A stretch of 8,962 bases of DNA from JBBUX01 sp037445775 (GCA_037445775.1 JBBIJX010000064.1:1-8962), one strand, 5' to 3'; counted from the stretch's first letter, positions 1-5,883 are shown. Notes: generated by a model not told the origin, from the letters alone. Program-made: numbers and translations.

Positions 1-21
1 ACCACAGGAGCAACGCTTCGT

Positions 22-38
22 GCGCCGCGATGCGGCGC
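22..38 (-). terminator. Hairpin just downstream of the substrate-binding-protein gene (possible terminator or 3' stabiliser)
   Basis: A perfect 7-bp inverted repeat, GCGCCGC and GCGGCGC around a 3-nt loop, lies 14 nt past the stop codon of the minus-strand substrate-binding-protein gene. No clear U-tract follows on the minus strand, so it is not a textbook intrinsic terminator. In such operons a hairpin between the binding-protein gene and downstream permease genes often ends or stabilises transcripts so that the binding protein is made in excess. What lies further left is outside the window. Confidence 0.4.
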
Positions 39-51
39 GACCCAACCGCGA

Positions 52-1263
52 CTACTCTGCCGCGAAGGGGACCCACTCGCCGTTCTTGACGACGTAGACG
101 GTGACGACCTTGTTCGTGGTATCGCCGATCTCATCGAAGGACACGTTGCCCGTGACACCCTCGAAGTTCGTCGCCTTCGTCGCCGCGATGATCGCCTGCT
201 TGCCCTCGGTGGTCGTGAGCTTGTCAGCACCCATCTCCGTGGCGACCTTCACGATCGCGTTGATGATGGTCTGCGCAGCGTCAAACGAGTAGGCGTCGTA
301 GGCAGCGATAGCCTCGCCCGGGAACTGTGCAGCGTAGGAGTCCTTGAACTCCTGCGCCTTCGGGAGCTGGTCGACCGGCAGGCCGATGGAGGTGCAGAGG
401 TCGCCCTCGGCGTTCGCCGCACCCGCGAGCTTGATGAACTCGGGGTCGTAGCAGCCGTCGCCGGCCATGAACGGGACCTTCACGCCGCCTTCCTTGAGCT
501 GCTTGGAGAGCAGCGCGCCGGCGTTATAGATGCCGCCGTAGTAGACGATGTCGACGTCCTTCGCCTTGATTGTCGAAACGAGCGCCTTGAAGTCCGTGTC
601 CTTGTCACCGGTCTTCTCGGTGCCGGCGACGGTGCCGCCGTTGGCCTCGAACTTCTTCGCCCACTCGCTCGCCAGTCCCTCACCGTACGGCGTTGAGTCG
701 TCGACGACGAACGCCTTCTTGAAGCCAGCCACGCTGAATGCGTGGTCGGCGGCGGCGGGACCCTGGACCGCATCGTTGGCGCAGACGCGGAAGTAGTTGG
801 CCATACCCATCTGGGTCAGGTCGACGGCGGTGTTCGCCGGGCTGACCTGCAAGACGTTGCCCTGGTTGTAGATCTTGACGGCAACGCGGGTTACGCCTGA
901 GTTCAGGTGGCCCATGACGCCGACGAGGTTCGGGTTCGAGACGAACTGCGTGGCGACGTTACCACCGGTGGTGGGGTCACCCTTGTCGTCGCCCTCGACG
1001 ACCTCGAGCGTGATGCCCAGGTCCTTGAGCTCCTGCGACTCGTTGGCCTGCGCGACCGCGAGCTTGGTGCCGCGCACCATGCCCTGGCCGAGCGCCACCG
1101 CGCCGTCGGTGAGCGGAGCACCAACGCCGATGACGATAGTCGTCGCGGCTGTGCCCTCGCCACCATCCGTGGTGGTCTCCCCGCCGCCACAGCCAGTCGC
1201 GATCATCGAGACCGCGACGAGCGCCGCAAGCACAGCGGACAGACGTCCTTTGCGCACCTTCAT
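52..1263 (-). CDS. Branched-chain amino-acid-type ABC transporter substrate-binding lipoprotein (LivK/LivJ-like)
   Basis: Extracytoplasmic ligand-binding lipoprotein of a high-affinity ABC importer (Peripla_BP_6 family), 403 aa, the usual length. The N-terminus has a basic stretch (MKVRKGR), a hydrophobic segment and a lipobox ending in Cys25 (IATGC), followed by a Gly/Thr-rich linker (about 26-41). The binding domain then starts with IVIGVGAPLTDG. Residues 118-147 (GHLNSGVT to VLQVSPANTA) resemble the ligand-contacting region of LivJ/LivK, with the Ser and Thr expected to hold the amino-acid carboxylate and amine. The ATG at 1263 is chosen because GGGAGG lies just upstream and the signal peptide starts there; the longer open frame back to 1464 has neither. 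The matching permeases and ATPases are not in the window and may lie past position 1. Actual ligand (Leu/Ile/Val, another amino acid, or an amide) cannot be read from sequence. Mature Cys161, Cys271 and Cys290 could include a disulfide pair. Confidence 0.93.
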   Translation of the reverse strand: MKVRKGRLSAVLAALVAVSMIATGCGGGETTTDGGEGTAATTIVIGVGAPLTDGAVALGQGMVRGTKLAVAQANESQELKDLGITLEVVEGDDKGDPTTGGNVATQFVSNPNLVGVMGHLNSGVTRVAVKIYNQGNVLQVSPANTAVDLTQMGMANYFRVCANDAVQGPAAADHAFSVAGFKKAFVVDDSTPYGEGLASEWAKKFEANGGTVAGTEKTGDKDTDFKALVSTIKAKDVDIVYYGGIYNAGALLSKQLKEGGVKVPFMAGDGCYDPEFIKLAGAANAEGDLCTSIGLPVDQLPKAQEFKDSYAAQFPGEAIAAYDAYSFDAAQTIINAIVKVATEMGADKLTTTEGKQAIIAATKATNFEGVTGNVSFDEIGDTTNKVVTVYVVKNGEWVPFAAE

Positions 1264-1374
1264 AGTCCCTCCCTTGTTCTCGCAATACCGTTGCCGACTG
1301 ACAGTACCCCTCGACGACGGTGAATACGCACCGCGCGCGAGAGCCCGCAGCAGCCTCCGCCGCGAAGCGTTCGA

Positions 1375-1404
1375 AGCGTAGCATAGTGGCATCTGATGCA
1401 ACAA
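1375..1404 (-). promoter_or_regulatory. Possible promoter of the substrate-binding-protein gene, with a palindrome in its spacer
   Basis: Reading the minus strand, TTGTTG (1404-1399) is followed after 18 nt by TACGCT (1380-1375); an overlapping alternative -10 is TATGCT (1385-1380). The leader would be about 105 nt. The palindrome GCATCTGATGC (1389-1399) sits between the two hexamers, where a repressor could act. Matches to consensus are only partial, so this is a candidate. Confidence 0.3.
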
Positions 1405-1513
1405 CGAACCCCGCTGAATCATCGTGCAAGTCAGCACAAGGGGCTGTACGGGAGCGATCGACAAGGACGGCGGCGGCGCCGGAAGCGCGAGAGACTCGCC
1501 TGCCGATGTGGGA

Positions 1514-1519
1514 TATCCT
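1514..1519 (+). promoter_or_regulatory. Possible -10 element of the NfeD-slipin operon
   Basis: TATCCT matches the TAnnnT pattern typical of high-GC promoters and lies inside the palindrome GGATATCC (1511-1518). It stands about 50 nt before the GTG start of the NfeD gene, giving a short normal leader. No good -35 is visible 16-18 nt upstream, so confidence is low. Confidence 0.3.
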
Positions 1520-1571
1520 AACCAGAGCGCCGCGCTCCATGACGAGGCGCGACCGAGAAGGAGGCGTCCGA

Positions 1572-2042
1572 GTGGGAGATGCGAACATCTGGCTGTGGGC
1601 GTGGGTCGCGCTCGCCGTGTTCCTGAGCGTCGCGGAGATGTTCACCGCCGGGTTCTTCCTGTTGCCGTTCGGCATAGGCGCGGCGTGCGCCGCCGTGCTT
1701 GAGTTCTTCTGGCCCGGGTCGGTCGCATGGCAGTGGGCAGCGTTCATCGGCGTTTCGGCGCTCCTACTCGTCGTGATGCGACGTTTCGCGGAGCGGGTGA
1801 CGCACGAGCCGCCGCAGAAGGTGGCTGGCGACCGGCTACTGGGGCGCGCCGGTGTCGTGGTGACGCGTATCGAGCCGCACGCGCCCGACGGGATGGTCCG
1901 GGTCGACCGTGAGGAGTGGCGCGCGGACGCCCCCGGTTTCGGGGTGCTGGAGCCCGGTGCGGCCATCACTGTAACCGCTGTCGAGGGAGCGCACCTGCTC
2001 GTCGAGCCGGCCGGCGTCGCATCTGATGCGGACGCGGGATAG
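1572..2042 (+). CDS. NfeD-family membrane protein (short form, slipin partner)
   Basis: A 156-aa integral membrane protein of the short NfeD class, which lacks the N-terminal ClpP-like protease domain. It has about three hydrophobic helices (residues 7-25, 27-48 and 53-70) with the typical small and aromatic pattern, then a soluble C-terminal OB-fold (about 87-145; GRAGVVVTRIEP, a VDREEWRA strand, PGAAITVTAVEG). In E. coli the equivalent pair is YbbJ with QmcA. The GTG at 1572 is chosen because AAGGAGG (1558-1564) precedes it by 7 nt and the first helix begins right after; in-frame upstream codons encode an unlike, Arg/Ala-rich stretch. The slipin gene follows after 12 nt and its ribosome site overlaps this gene's stop codon, so the two are probably translated together. 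Family role: partner of SPFH proteins in membrane quality control or microdomain assembly; the exact role here is inferred. Confidence 0.88.
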   Translation: MGDANIWLWAWVALAVFLSVAEMFTAGFFLLPFGIGAACAAVLEFFWPGSVAWQWAAFIGVSALLLVVMRRFAERVTHEPPQKVAGDRLLGRAGVVVTRIEPHAPDGMVRVDREEWRADAPGFGVLEPGAAITVTAVEGAHLLVEPAGVASDADAG

Positions 2043-2054
2043 GAGGAGACACCC

Positions 2055-3023
2055 GTGGGTACTCTGATAAGCATCATCGTCTTCGGACTGCTCGGGGCGT
2101 TCTTCACGTTCGTCTATCTGGCGATCGCCATCAAGATCATCCGCCCTTACCAGAAGGGCGTTGTGGAGCGCCTTGGCAAGTATCAGAGGACCTTCGAGCC
2201 AGGGCTTCACGTCATCGTTCCGTTCTTCGACCGGGTGACGAAGGTCGACATGCGCGAGAACGTGGTCGACGTCCCTCCGCAGGAGGTCATCACGAAGGAC
2301 AACGTCGTCGTCACCGTGGACGCCGTCGTCTACTACGAGGCCACCGACCCGGTGAAGCTGATCTACAACGTGGCGAACTTCTACCTCGCGGCGACCAAGC
2401 TCGCACAGACGAACCTCAGAAATGTCATCGGCGAGATGCAGCTCGACGAGTCGCTCACGAGCCGTGAGAAGATCAACGCGGCGCTGCGCCAGATACTCGA
2501 CGACGCGACCGACAAGTGGGGGGTGCGCGTCGTCCGCGTCGAGCTGCAGCGAATCGAGCCGCCGAAGGACGTCACCGAGGCGATGCACCGCCAGATGAAA
2601 GCGGAGCGCACTCGCCGTGCCCAGATCCTCGAGGCTGAAGGTGACAAGCAGGCCGCGATCAACCGCGCCGAAGGCTCCAAGCAGGCCGCAATCCTCGAGG
2701 CCGAAGGCCGCGCGCAGGCGATCCGCGAGGTCGCCGACGCCGAGAAGTTCCAGCGTATCGCACTGGCCGAAGGCGAAGCCCGCGCGATCGAGAACGTATT
2801 CAACGCCATCCACGCTGGTAACCCGACCGACGATCTGCTCGCCGTGCGCTACCTTGACGCACTTCCAAGGATCGCGGACGGCCAGGCGACCAAGGTGTTC
2901 CTCCCCTACGAGATCTCCGGGGTACTCGGGGCCATCGCTGGCATAGCCGAGGCGTTCGCCTCAGGATCGAAGCAGGTAGCCGACGCTCCGGCGCAGGCAC
3001 CCGAACCTCCGTCCGTGGGCTAG
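2055..3023 (+). CDS. SPFH/stomatin-like (slipin, QmcA-type) membrane scaffold protein
   Basis: A 322-aa member of the stomatin/prohibitin/flotillin/HflK-C superfamily. Residues 5-28 form one N-terminal membrane segment. The SPFH domain follows (about 29-185), with GVVERLGKYQRTFEPGLH, a PFFDRV turn, VDVPPQEVITKDNVVVTVDAVVYY and GEMQLDESLTSREKIN, all typical of QmcA/paraslipins. Residues 191-245 form an EAEG-rich coiled coil in 11-residue repeats, followed by a helical region (LLAVRYLDALPRIADGQATKVFLPYE) and a Pro/Ala tail. SPFH proteins assemble large ring or cage oligomers on the membrane that organise lipid domains and enclose membrane proteases. The GTG start at 2055 is set by AGGAGG (2041-2046), which overlaps the stop of the NfeD gene and implies translational coupling. 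The gene is intact. Which proteins it scaffolds is unknown. Confidence 0.93.
   Translation: MGTLISIIVFGLLGAFFTFVYLAIAIKIIRPYQKGVVERLGKYQRTFEPGLHVIVPFFDRVTKVDMRENVVDVPPQEVITKDNVVVTVDAVVYYEATDPVKLIYNVANFYLAATKLAQTNLRNVIGEMQLDESLTSREKINAALRQILDDATDKWGVRVVRVELQRIEPPKDVTEAMHRQMKAERTRRAQILEAEGDKQAAINRAEGSKQAAILEAEGRAQAIREVADAEKFQRIALAEGEARAIENVFNAIHAGNPTDDLLAVRYLDALPRIADGQATKVFLPYEISGVLGAIAGIAEAFASGSKQVADAPAQAPEPPSVG
2625..2789 (+). repeat. Five in-frame 11-codon (hendecad) repeats in the slipin coiled coil
   Basis: Residues 191-245 read as five consecutive 11-residue units: ILEAEGDKQAA, INRAEGSKQAA, ILEAEGRAQAI, REVADAEKFQR and IALAEGEARAI. The first three are also similar at DNA level in a 33-nt period. 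Such hendecads give a nearly straight, slightly right-handed coiled coil, known in the SPFH family for the cage wall. Confidence 0.75.
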
Positions 3024-3083
3024 CCGCGAAGGCTCTCGCTCACGCGCACGGCCGCAGATGCCGACAGAATAACCGCAGCTCTC

Positions 3084-3097
3084 ATGACAGGAGTCAT
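3084..3097 (+). promoter_or_regulatory. Ribosome site of the radical SAM gene inside a small hairpin
   Basis: ATGAC and GTCAT form a perfect 5-bp stem around the loop AGGA. The best ribosome site for the downstream ATG (AGGAG, 3089-3093, 10 nt upstream) is mostly in that loop. The stem is short, so it may be chance, but it would present the site in an exposed loop. No convincing promoter was found in the 80-nt gap 3024-3103. Confidence 0.4.
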
Positions 3098-3103
3098 CGA
3101 CGC

Positions 3104-4612
3104 ATGAGCAAGGTACTCTTCATAACGCCTCCATACGAGTGCTGGGGCGTTCAGACCATCGGGACTTGGCCGCCGCTGCACCTTGCCTACCTCGCAGGTG
3201 CCGCGCGCGACGCCGGTCACGAAGCGAAGATCTACGACGCGATGAACAAGAAGCACTCGTTCGACGACGTGCGCACGGCCATCGAGGCGTACCGGCCCGA
3301 AGTCGTCATGGCGATCGACTACCTGCCCGTCACCGGTGCCATCAGCACGGCGACTGTGCCGGCGGCGCTTTCGGTGCTCGCCATCGCGAAAGAGGTCGAC
3401 CCCGGCATTGTCACGATGATCGGCGGCCCGCACCCCACCTTCATGTACGAGGAACTGCTCACCGACGAAGAGAACCGAGCGGACTTCGTGTTGCGGGGTG
3501 AGATGGAGGAAACGCTCGTCGACCTCCTGCACGCCATAGCCGCCGGGGAGACGGGCGGCGTCAAGGGCGTGGCCTACCGCACCGCCAACGGCGAGATCAT
3601 CGCCACGCAACAGCGCCCGCACATCGTCGACCTCGACGAACTGAGACCCGCATTCGATCTGCTCGACTGGGAGGACTACAAGTACAACATCGAGCCCTAC
3701 GGGCGCATGGCGTCGATCCTCACCTCGCGCGGCTGCATGATGGGGTGCTCTTTCTGCAGCCAGCGGCTCTTCTGGCGCGGAGATTGGCGAGCGAGAACGC
3801 CCGAGAAGGTGATTGACGAGATCCGCGAACTCGTCGACGTGCACGAGGTGCATTTCATCACGCTCATCGACGCCTACCCAACCCGCGACCGCGAGCGTTG
3901 GGAGCGCTTCCTCGACCTGCTCATCGAGGCGAACCTGCCTGTCAAGTTCCTCATCGAAACACGCGTCGAAGACATCATCCGTGACGAAGACCTGCTGCCC
4001 AAGTACCACGAAGCCGGTGTGATCCACGTCTACTTGGGCGCTGAATCGAGCTCCGACGAGATCCTGGAGAGCCTCAACAAGGGCTCAGACGTCGAGATGA
4101 ACAAGAAGGCGATCGACCTTCTGCGCGAGCACGACATCATGACAGAAGCGTCGTTCATGATCGGCTTTCCCACAGAAACGTGGGACACGATCAAGCAGAC
4201 GGTCGAGGTCGCGATGCGCCTGAACCCCGATATCGCCGTCTTCCCGGTGCTCACCCCCATGCCGTTCACCCCGCTGTGGGACGAGATGTACGACCGCATC
4301 CGCGTGTTCGACTACTCGAAGTACAACCTCACGACGCCGATCATCGAGCCGCACGGCATGACGCTCGACGACATACTGAAGGCGCTCGGCATCTGCTACA
4401 TGACCTTCTACGCGAACAAGATGAAGGAAGTGCTCGCGCTGCCCGACGGCTTCAAGCGGCGCTACATGCTCAGCGCGTTCACCGAGATGATGCGCGACTA
4501 CGGCGCGCAGTTCGACTTCTTCGGCATGGGCATGGCGAGCATGCCGAACGTGCCGGGTATGATGGCCGCCGCGCGCGCCACCCGAGACGCCAAGCGGCCG
4601 CCCAAGTCCTAG
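3104..4612 (+). CDS. B12-binding-domain radical SAM enzyme (BchE-like superfamily, COG1032 type)
   Basis: A 502-aa cytoplasmic iron-sulfur enzyme. Residues 1-145 form a cobalamin-binding Rossmann-like domain (VLFITPP, PPLHLAYLAGAARDAGHEAKIYDA, MIGGPHPTFMYEELL, VLRGEMEETLVDLL). It lacks the DxHxxG motif, as is common in this class. The radical SAM core starts near 203 with C211-x3-C215-x2-C218, which binds the [4Fe-4S] cluster that cleaves S-adenosylmethionine, then LGAESSSDEILESLNKG (311-327) and GFPTETW (354-360). A helical C-terminal region (about 415-502) completes it. Relatives include anaerobic Mg-protoporphyrin ester cyclase BchE and B12-dependent methylases, but no chlorophyll, bacteriocin or antibiotic genes are nearby, so the substrate is unknown. 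The ATG is supported by AGGAG at 3089. The stop overlaps that of the convergent FTR-Rieske gene. Confidence 0.9.
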   Translation: MSKVLFITPPYECWGVQTIGTWPPLHLAYLAGAARDAGHEAKIYDAMNKKHSFDDVRTAIEAYRPEVVMAIDYLPVTGAISTATVPAALSVLAIAKEVDPGIVTMIGGPHPTFMYEELLTDEENRADFVLRGEMEETLVDLLHAIAAGETGGVKGVAYRTANGEIIATQQRPHIVDLDELRPAFDLLDWEDYKYNIEPYGRMASILTSRGCMMGCSFCSQRLFWRGDWRARTPEKVIDEIRELVDVHEVHFITLIDAYPTRDRERWERFLDLLIEANLPVKFLIETRVEDIIRDEDLLPKYHEAGVIHVYLGAESSSDEILESLNKGSDVEMNKKAIDLLREHDIMTEASFMIGFPTETWDTIKQTVEVAMRLNPDIAVFPVLTPMPFTPLWDEMYDRIRVFDYSKYNLTTPIIEPHGMTLDDILKALGICYMTFYANKMKEVLALPDGFKRRYMLSAFTEMMRDYGAQFDFFGMGMASMPNVPGMMAAARATRDAKRPPKS

Positions 4613-5292
4613 CGCGGCGCGCCCACCGTCACCGTGACGAGCACCACGCCGTCGCGGACACACGCCGGATACGTGCGCACGTCCGCGTTGGGGTGGTCCG
4701 TCGTGCCGTCGCGCACGTCGTAGCGCCAGCCGTGCCACGGACAGATGAGGGTGTACCCGTCGACGAAACCTTCGGCGAGCGGGGCAAACGCGTGACGACA
4801 GAGGTTCGAGAGCGCGAAGACCTCATCTTCCACGCGCACGACCGCGACGTCGTTCTTCCCTATCTTGACGTGGCGCGCGGTGTTGTTCGGCAGGTCCTCG
4901 AGACGGCAGACTGGCACGTCGACGCGCGCTCCCGGCTCCGGCTGCTCGACGACACCGATCAGGTCGGCCCCATCCTCGACGTCCGTACGGATGAACAGGC
5001 CGCACCAGCACTTGCTGAGCGCGGCGAACTCATCGCGGTAGAACGGGATGCAGGGGCAGACGATCTTGAGGTCTTCTTTGGGATCACCGGTCCGCACGCG
5101 GCAGGGGCAGTAGACATCGCCGTCACGCTCAAGCACGACGAGTTCGCTCTCAAGCACCTCGTCGACGAAGTCCGCCTCTGTGTTGAACCGGTACCCCAGC
5201 CGCTCGGCGAACGGACCCATGTACGCCTTGAGGTCCTCGATCGTGGTCCCGGCGTGAAAGACGCGGCGGACGGGCTTCTCAGTGTTGCTCAT
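4609..5292 (-). CDS. Ferredoxin:thioredoxin reductase catalytic domain fused to a Rieske [2Fe-2S] domain
   Basis: A 227-aa two-domain redox protein. Residues 15-115 match the FTR catalytic (beta) fold: C62-P-C64, then C79-P-C81, then C95-W-C97. By alignment to the plant/cyanobacterial enzyme, C62, C79, C81 and C95 should hold the [4Fe-4S] cluster, and C64 and C97 the active disulfide that is reduced by ferredoxin electrons. The spacings (14 and 13 residues between triads) differ from cyanobacterial FTR (16 and 8), and the middle residue of the last triad is Trp, not the usual His. Residues 118-225 form a Rieske domain with C165-x-H167-x16-C184-x2-H187 (LCRHAFAPL and CPWHGW). The protein should be cytoplasmic; no signal or membrane segment is seen. 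The ATG at 5292 has GAGG 8 nt upstream, overlapping the TGA of the glutaredoxin-like gene 10 nt before it, so the pair is one operon. Likely role: passing ferredoxin or Rieske-derived electrons to a dithiol partner. No regulatory FTR alpha chain is present. Confidence 0.88.
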   Translation of the reverse strand: MSNTEKPVRRVFHAGTTIEDLKAYMGPFAERLGYRFNTEADFVDEVLESELVVLERDGDVYCPCRVRTGDPKEDLKIVCPCIPFYRDEFAALSKCWCGLFIRTDVEDGADLIGVVEQPEPGARVDVPVCRLEDLPNNTARHVKIGKNDVAVVRVEDEVFALSNLCRHAFAPLAEGFVDGYTLICPWHGWRYDVRDGTTDHPNADVRTYPACVRDGVVLVTVTVGAPR

Positions 5293-5302
5293 CGCCTCCG
5301 CC

Positions 5303-5548
5303 TCAGAGGCGCAGGATGTCGGTCATCTTGGACTTGTTGAAGCCCACGATCACATGCCCGTCGGCCACGAGCACGGGAAACGACGTCCCGCCCGACAGCT
5401 CCTTGACCTTGTCGATGGCCAGCTGCTTCTCGTCGCCTTCGAGCGAATCGACCTCGGTCATCTCGTACGTGATGCCGTGATCGTCGAGGTAGCGTTTCGT
5501 CATGCGGCAGTACGGACACGTCGACAGAGCGTAGAGATGGATATCCAT
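5303..5548 (-). CDS. Glutaredoxin-like protein with CPYC active site
   Basis: An 81-aa thioredoxin-fold protein of the small glutaredoxin family. It begins DIHLYALSTCPYCRMTKRYL with the active-site pair C11-P-Y-C14, followed by the cis-proline strand (TSFPVLV, Pro58) and a C-terminal VGFNKSKM helix region. It should reduce or exchange protein disulfides in the cytoplasm. ATG at 5548 is chosen because GAAGGAG lies a few nt upstream; the open frame runs much further back but without family similarity. It is first in a two-gene operon with the FTR-Rieske fusion, so that protein is its most likely reductant. This would make sense if the host lacks glutathione, as most Actinomycetota do; that is inference. 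NrdH-redoxin is the main alternative, but NrdH usually carries CxQC and sits by ribonucleotide reductase genes, absent here. Confidence 0.88.
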   Translation of the reverse strand: MDIHLYALSTCPYCRMTKRYLDDHGITYEMTEVDSLEGDEKQLAIDKVKELSGGTSFPVLVADGHVIVGFNKSKMTDILRL

Positions 5549-5653
5549 CGAGACTCCTTCGTGGGCGGAACGACGGTCAAGCCACGACTCCTGAGAGGTT
5601 CTATTCCCGAAAGTCCCGATCGCGCCGCACCTGGGCAAGGGACCAGCGATTGC

Positions 5654-5677
5654 CTGCGATCGTGACCCAAATCGCAG
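5654..5677. repeat. 7-bp inverted repeat, operator-like
   Basis: CTGCGAT and ATCGCAG are perfect inverted copies separated by 10 nt, so the arm centres are 17 nt apart. It lies just upstream of the TATACT -10 at 5700, reaching into the -35 zone, and about 105 nt upstream of the glutaredoxin-like start on the other strand. It could be a dimeric regulator site; no named regulator consensus is recognised. Confidence 0.35.
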
Positions 5678-5699
5678 AGCCGACATAGTCATCCAGATG

Positions 5700-5705
5700 T
5701 ATACT
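5700..5705 (+). promoter_or_regulatory. Strong -10 hexamer in the spacer
   Basis: TATACT matches the sigma-70-type consensus at five of six positions and is preceded directly by TG. It stands out in G+C-rich surroundings. No good -35 is present at 16-18 nt. Expected transcription start is about 5711-5713, exactly at an ATG. Confidence 0.45.
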
Positions 5706-5710
5706 CCTCG

Positions 5711-5776
5711 ATGGTGATCCCGCCCGGCCGCGCCGCAGGTGCACCGGTGGCGCGGCGGTGGGGAGGGGATGAGTGA
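5711..5776 (+). CDS. Possible 21-aa leaderless mini-ORF (or 5' part of a small RNA)
   Basis: An ATG begins 5 nt after the -10 hexamer TATACT, where a leaderless transcript would start. It opens a 21-codon frame (begins MVIPPGRAAG, ends RRWGGDE) that stops with TGA at 5774-5776, the first bases of a 10-bp hairpin. There is no ribosome site, which fits only leaderless translation. The peptide is rich in Gly, Arg and Ala and has no run of one amino acid as in a classic attenuator. It contains its own 8-bp inverted repeat, so a noncoding structured RNA of roughly 95 nt explains it as well. Confidence 0.2.
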   Translation: MVIPPGRAAGAPVARRWGGDE

Positions 5777-5805
5777 AGAGGCGGGCCCGCGAGGTCCGCC
5801 TCTTC
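5775..5805 (+). terminator. 10-bp GC-rich hairpin in the spacer (possible terminator)
   Basis: GAAGAGGCGG (5775-5784) and CCGCCTCTTC (5796-5805) form a perfect 10-bp stem with an 11-nt loop. It comes before the hydrolase's own promoter and after the candidate transcript start at about 5711. Neither strand has a following T-tract, so it is either a U-less terminator of the kind proposed for high-GC bacteria or an RNA structural element. The strand is uncertain, since it would work equally on either. Confidence 0.45.
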
Positions 5806-5877
5806 TCGTCCGGCGACGGTGCAACGCTGGTGCGCCGCGCGGCGGGGAAGCGGATGTCGCGTGGCAGAGCTGCGGTG

Positions 5878-5883
5878 TAGACT
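5878..5883 (+). promoter_or_regulatory. Leaderless-type -10 element of the hydrolase gene
   Basis: TAGACT (TAnnnT) ends 7 nt before the ATG at 5891, so transcription should start at or next to the first base of the start codon. No ribosome site precedes that ATG. This is the usual arrangement of leaderless genes in Actinomycetota. The -35 is weak (ATGTCG at 5854-5859, 18-nt spacer). Confidence 0.5.

Larger units (their letters stand above)
1264..1571. other. Divergent intergenic spacer between the binding-protein and NfeD genes
   Basis: This 308-nt spacer holds the leaders of two divergent genes and no convincing gene of its own. On the minus side are the GGGAGG ribosome site near 1270 and a possible promoter at 1375-1404. 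On the plus side are a possible -10 at 1514-1519 and the AAGGAGG ribosome site at 1558-1564. An 11-nt perfect odd palindrome, GCATCTGATGC, lies at 1389-1399. Open frames crossing it lack ribosome sites and are extensions of the flanking genes. Confidence 0.7.

Noticed and set aside
1264..1464. N-terminal extension of the substrate-binding protein to 1464
   Set aside because: The added 67 residues precede a good GGGAGG-ATG start and a complete lipoprotein signal peptide, which must be N-terminal.
1836..2813. 325-codon open frame antisense to the NfeD and slipin genes
   Set aside because: It mirrors the codon pattern of well-recognised sense genes, has no ribosome site and no family resemblance; typical shadow in G+C-rich DNA.
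3020..4027. 335-codon open frame antisense to the radical SAM gene
   Set aside because: Rich in Val, Asp, Arg and His in the way antisense frames are, and lies entirely under a gene with clear motifs.
3104..4612. Radical SAM gene as bchE (anaerobic Mg-protoporphyrin ester cyclase)
   Set aside because: Only superfamily-level resemblance; there are no other tetrapyrrole or photosynthesis genes in the window.
4180..5340. 386-codon plus-strand frame across the radical SAM and FTR-Rieske genes
   Set aside because: It runs out of frame through one clear gene and antisense to another, with an Arg/His/Ala-rich shadow composition and no ribosome site.
5597..5607. GGTTCTATTCC, resembling a tRNA T-arm
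   Set aside because: The flanks do not pair into a T-stem, and no anticodon arm or acceptor stem could be built around it.
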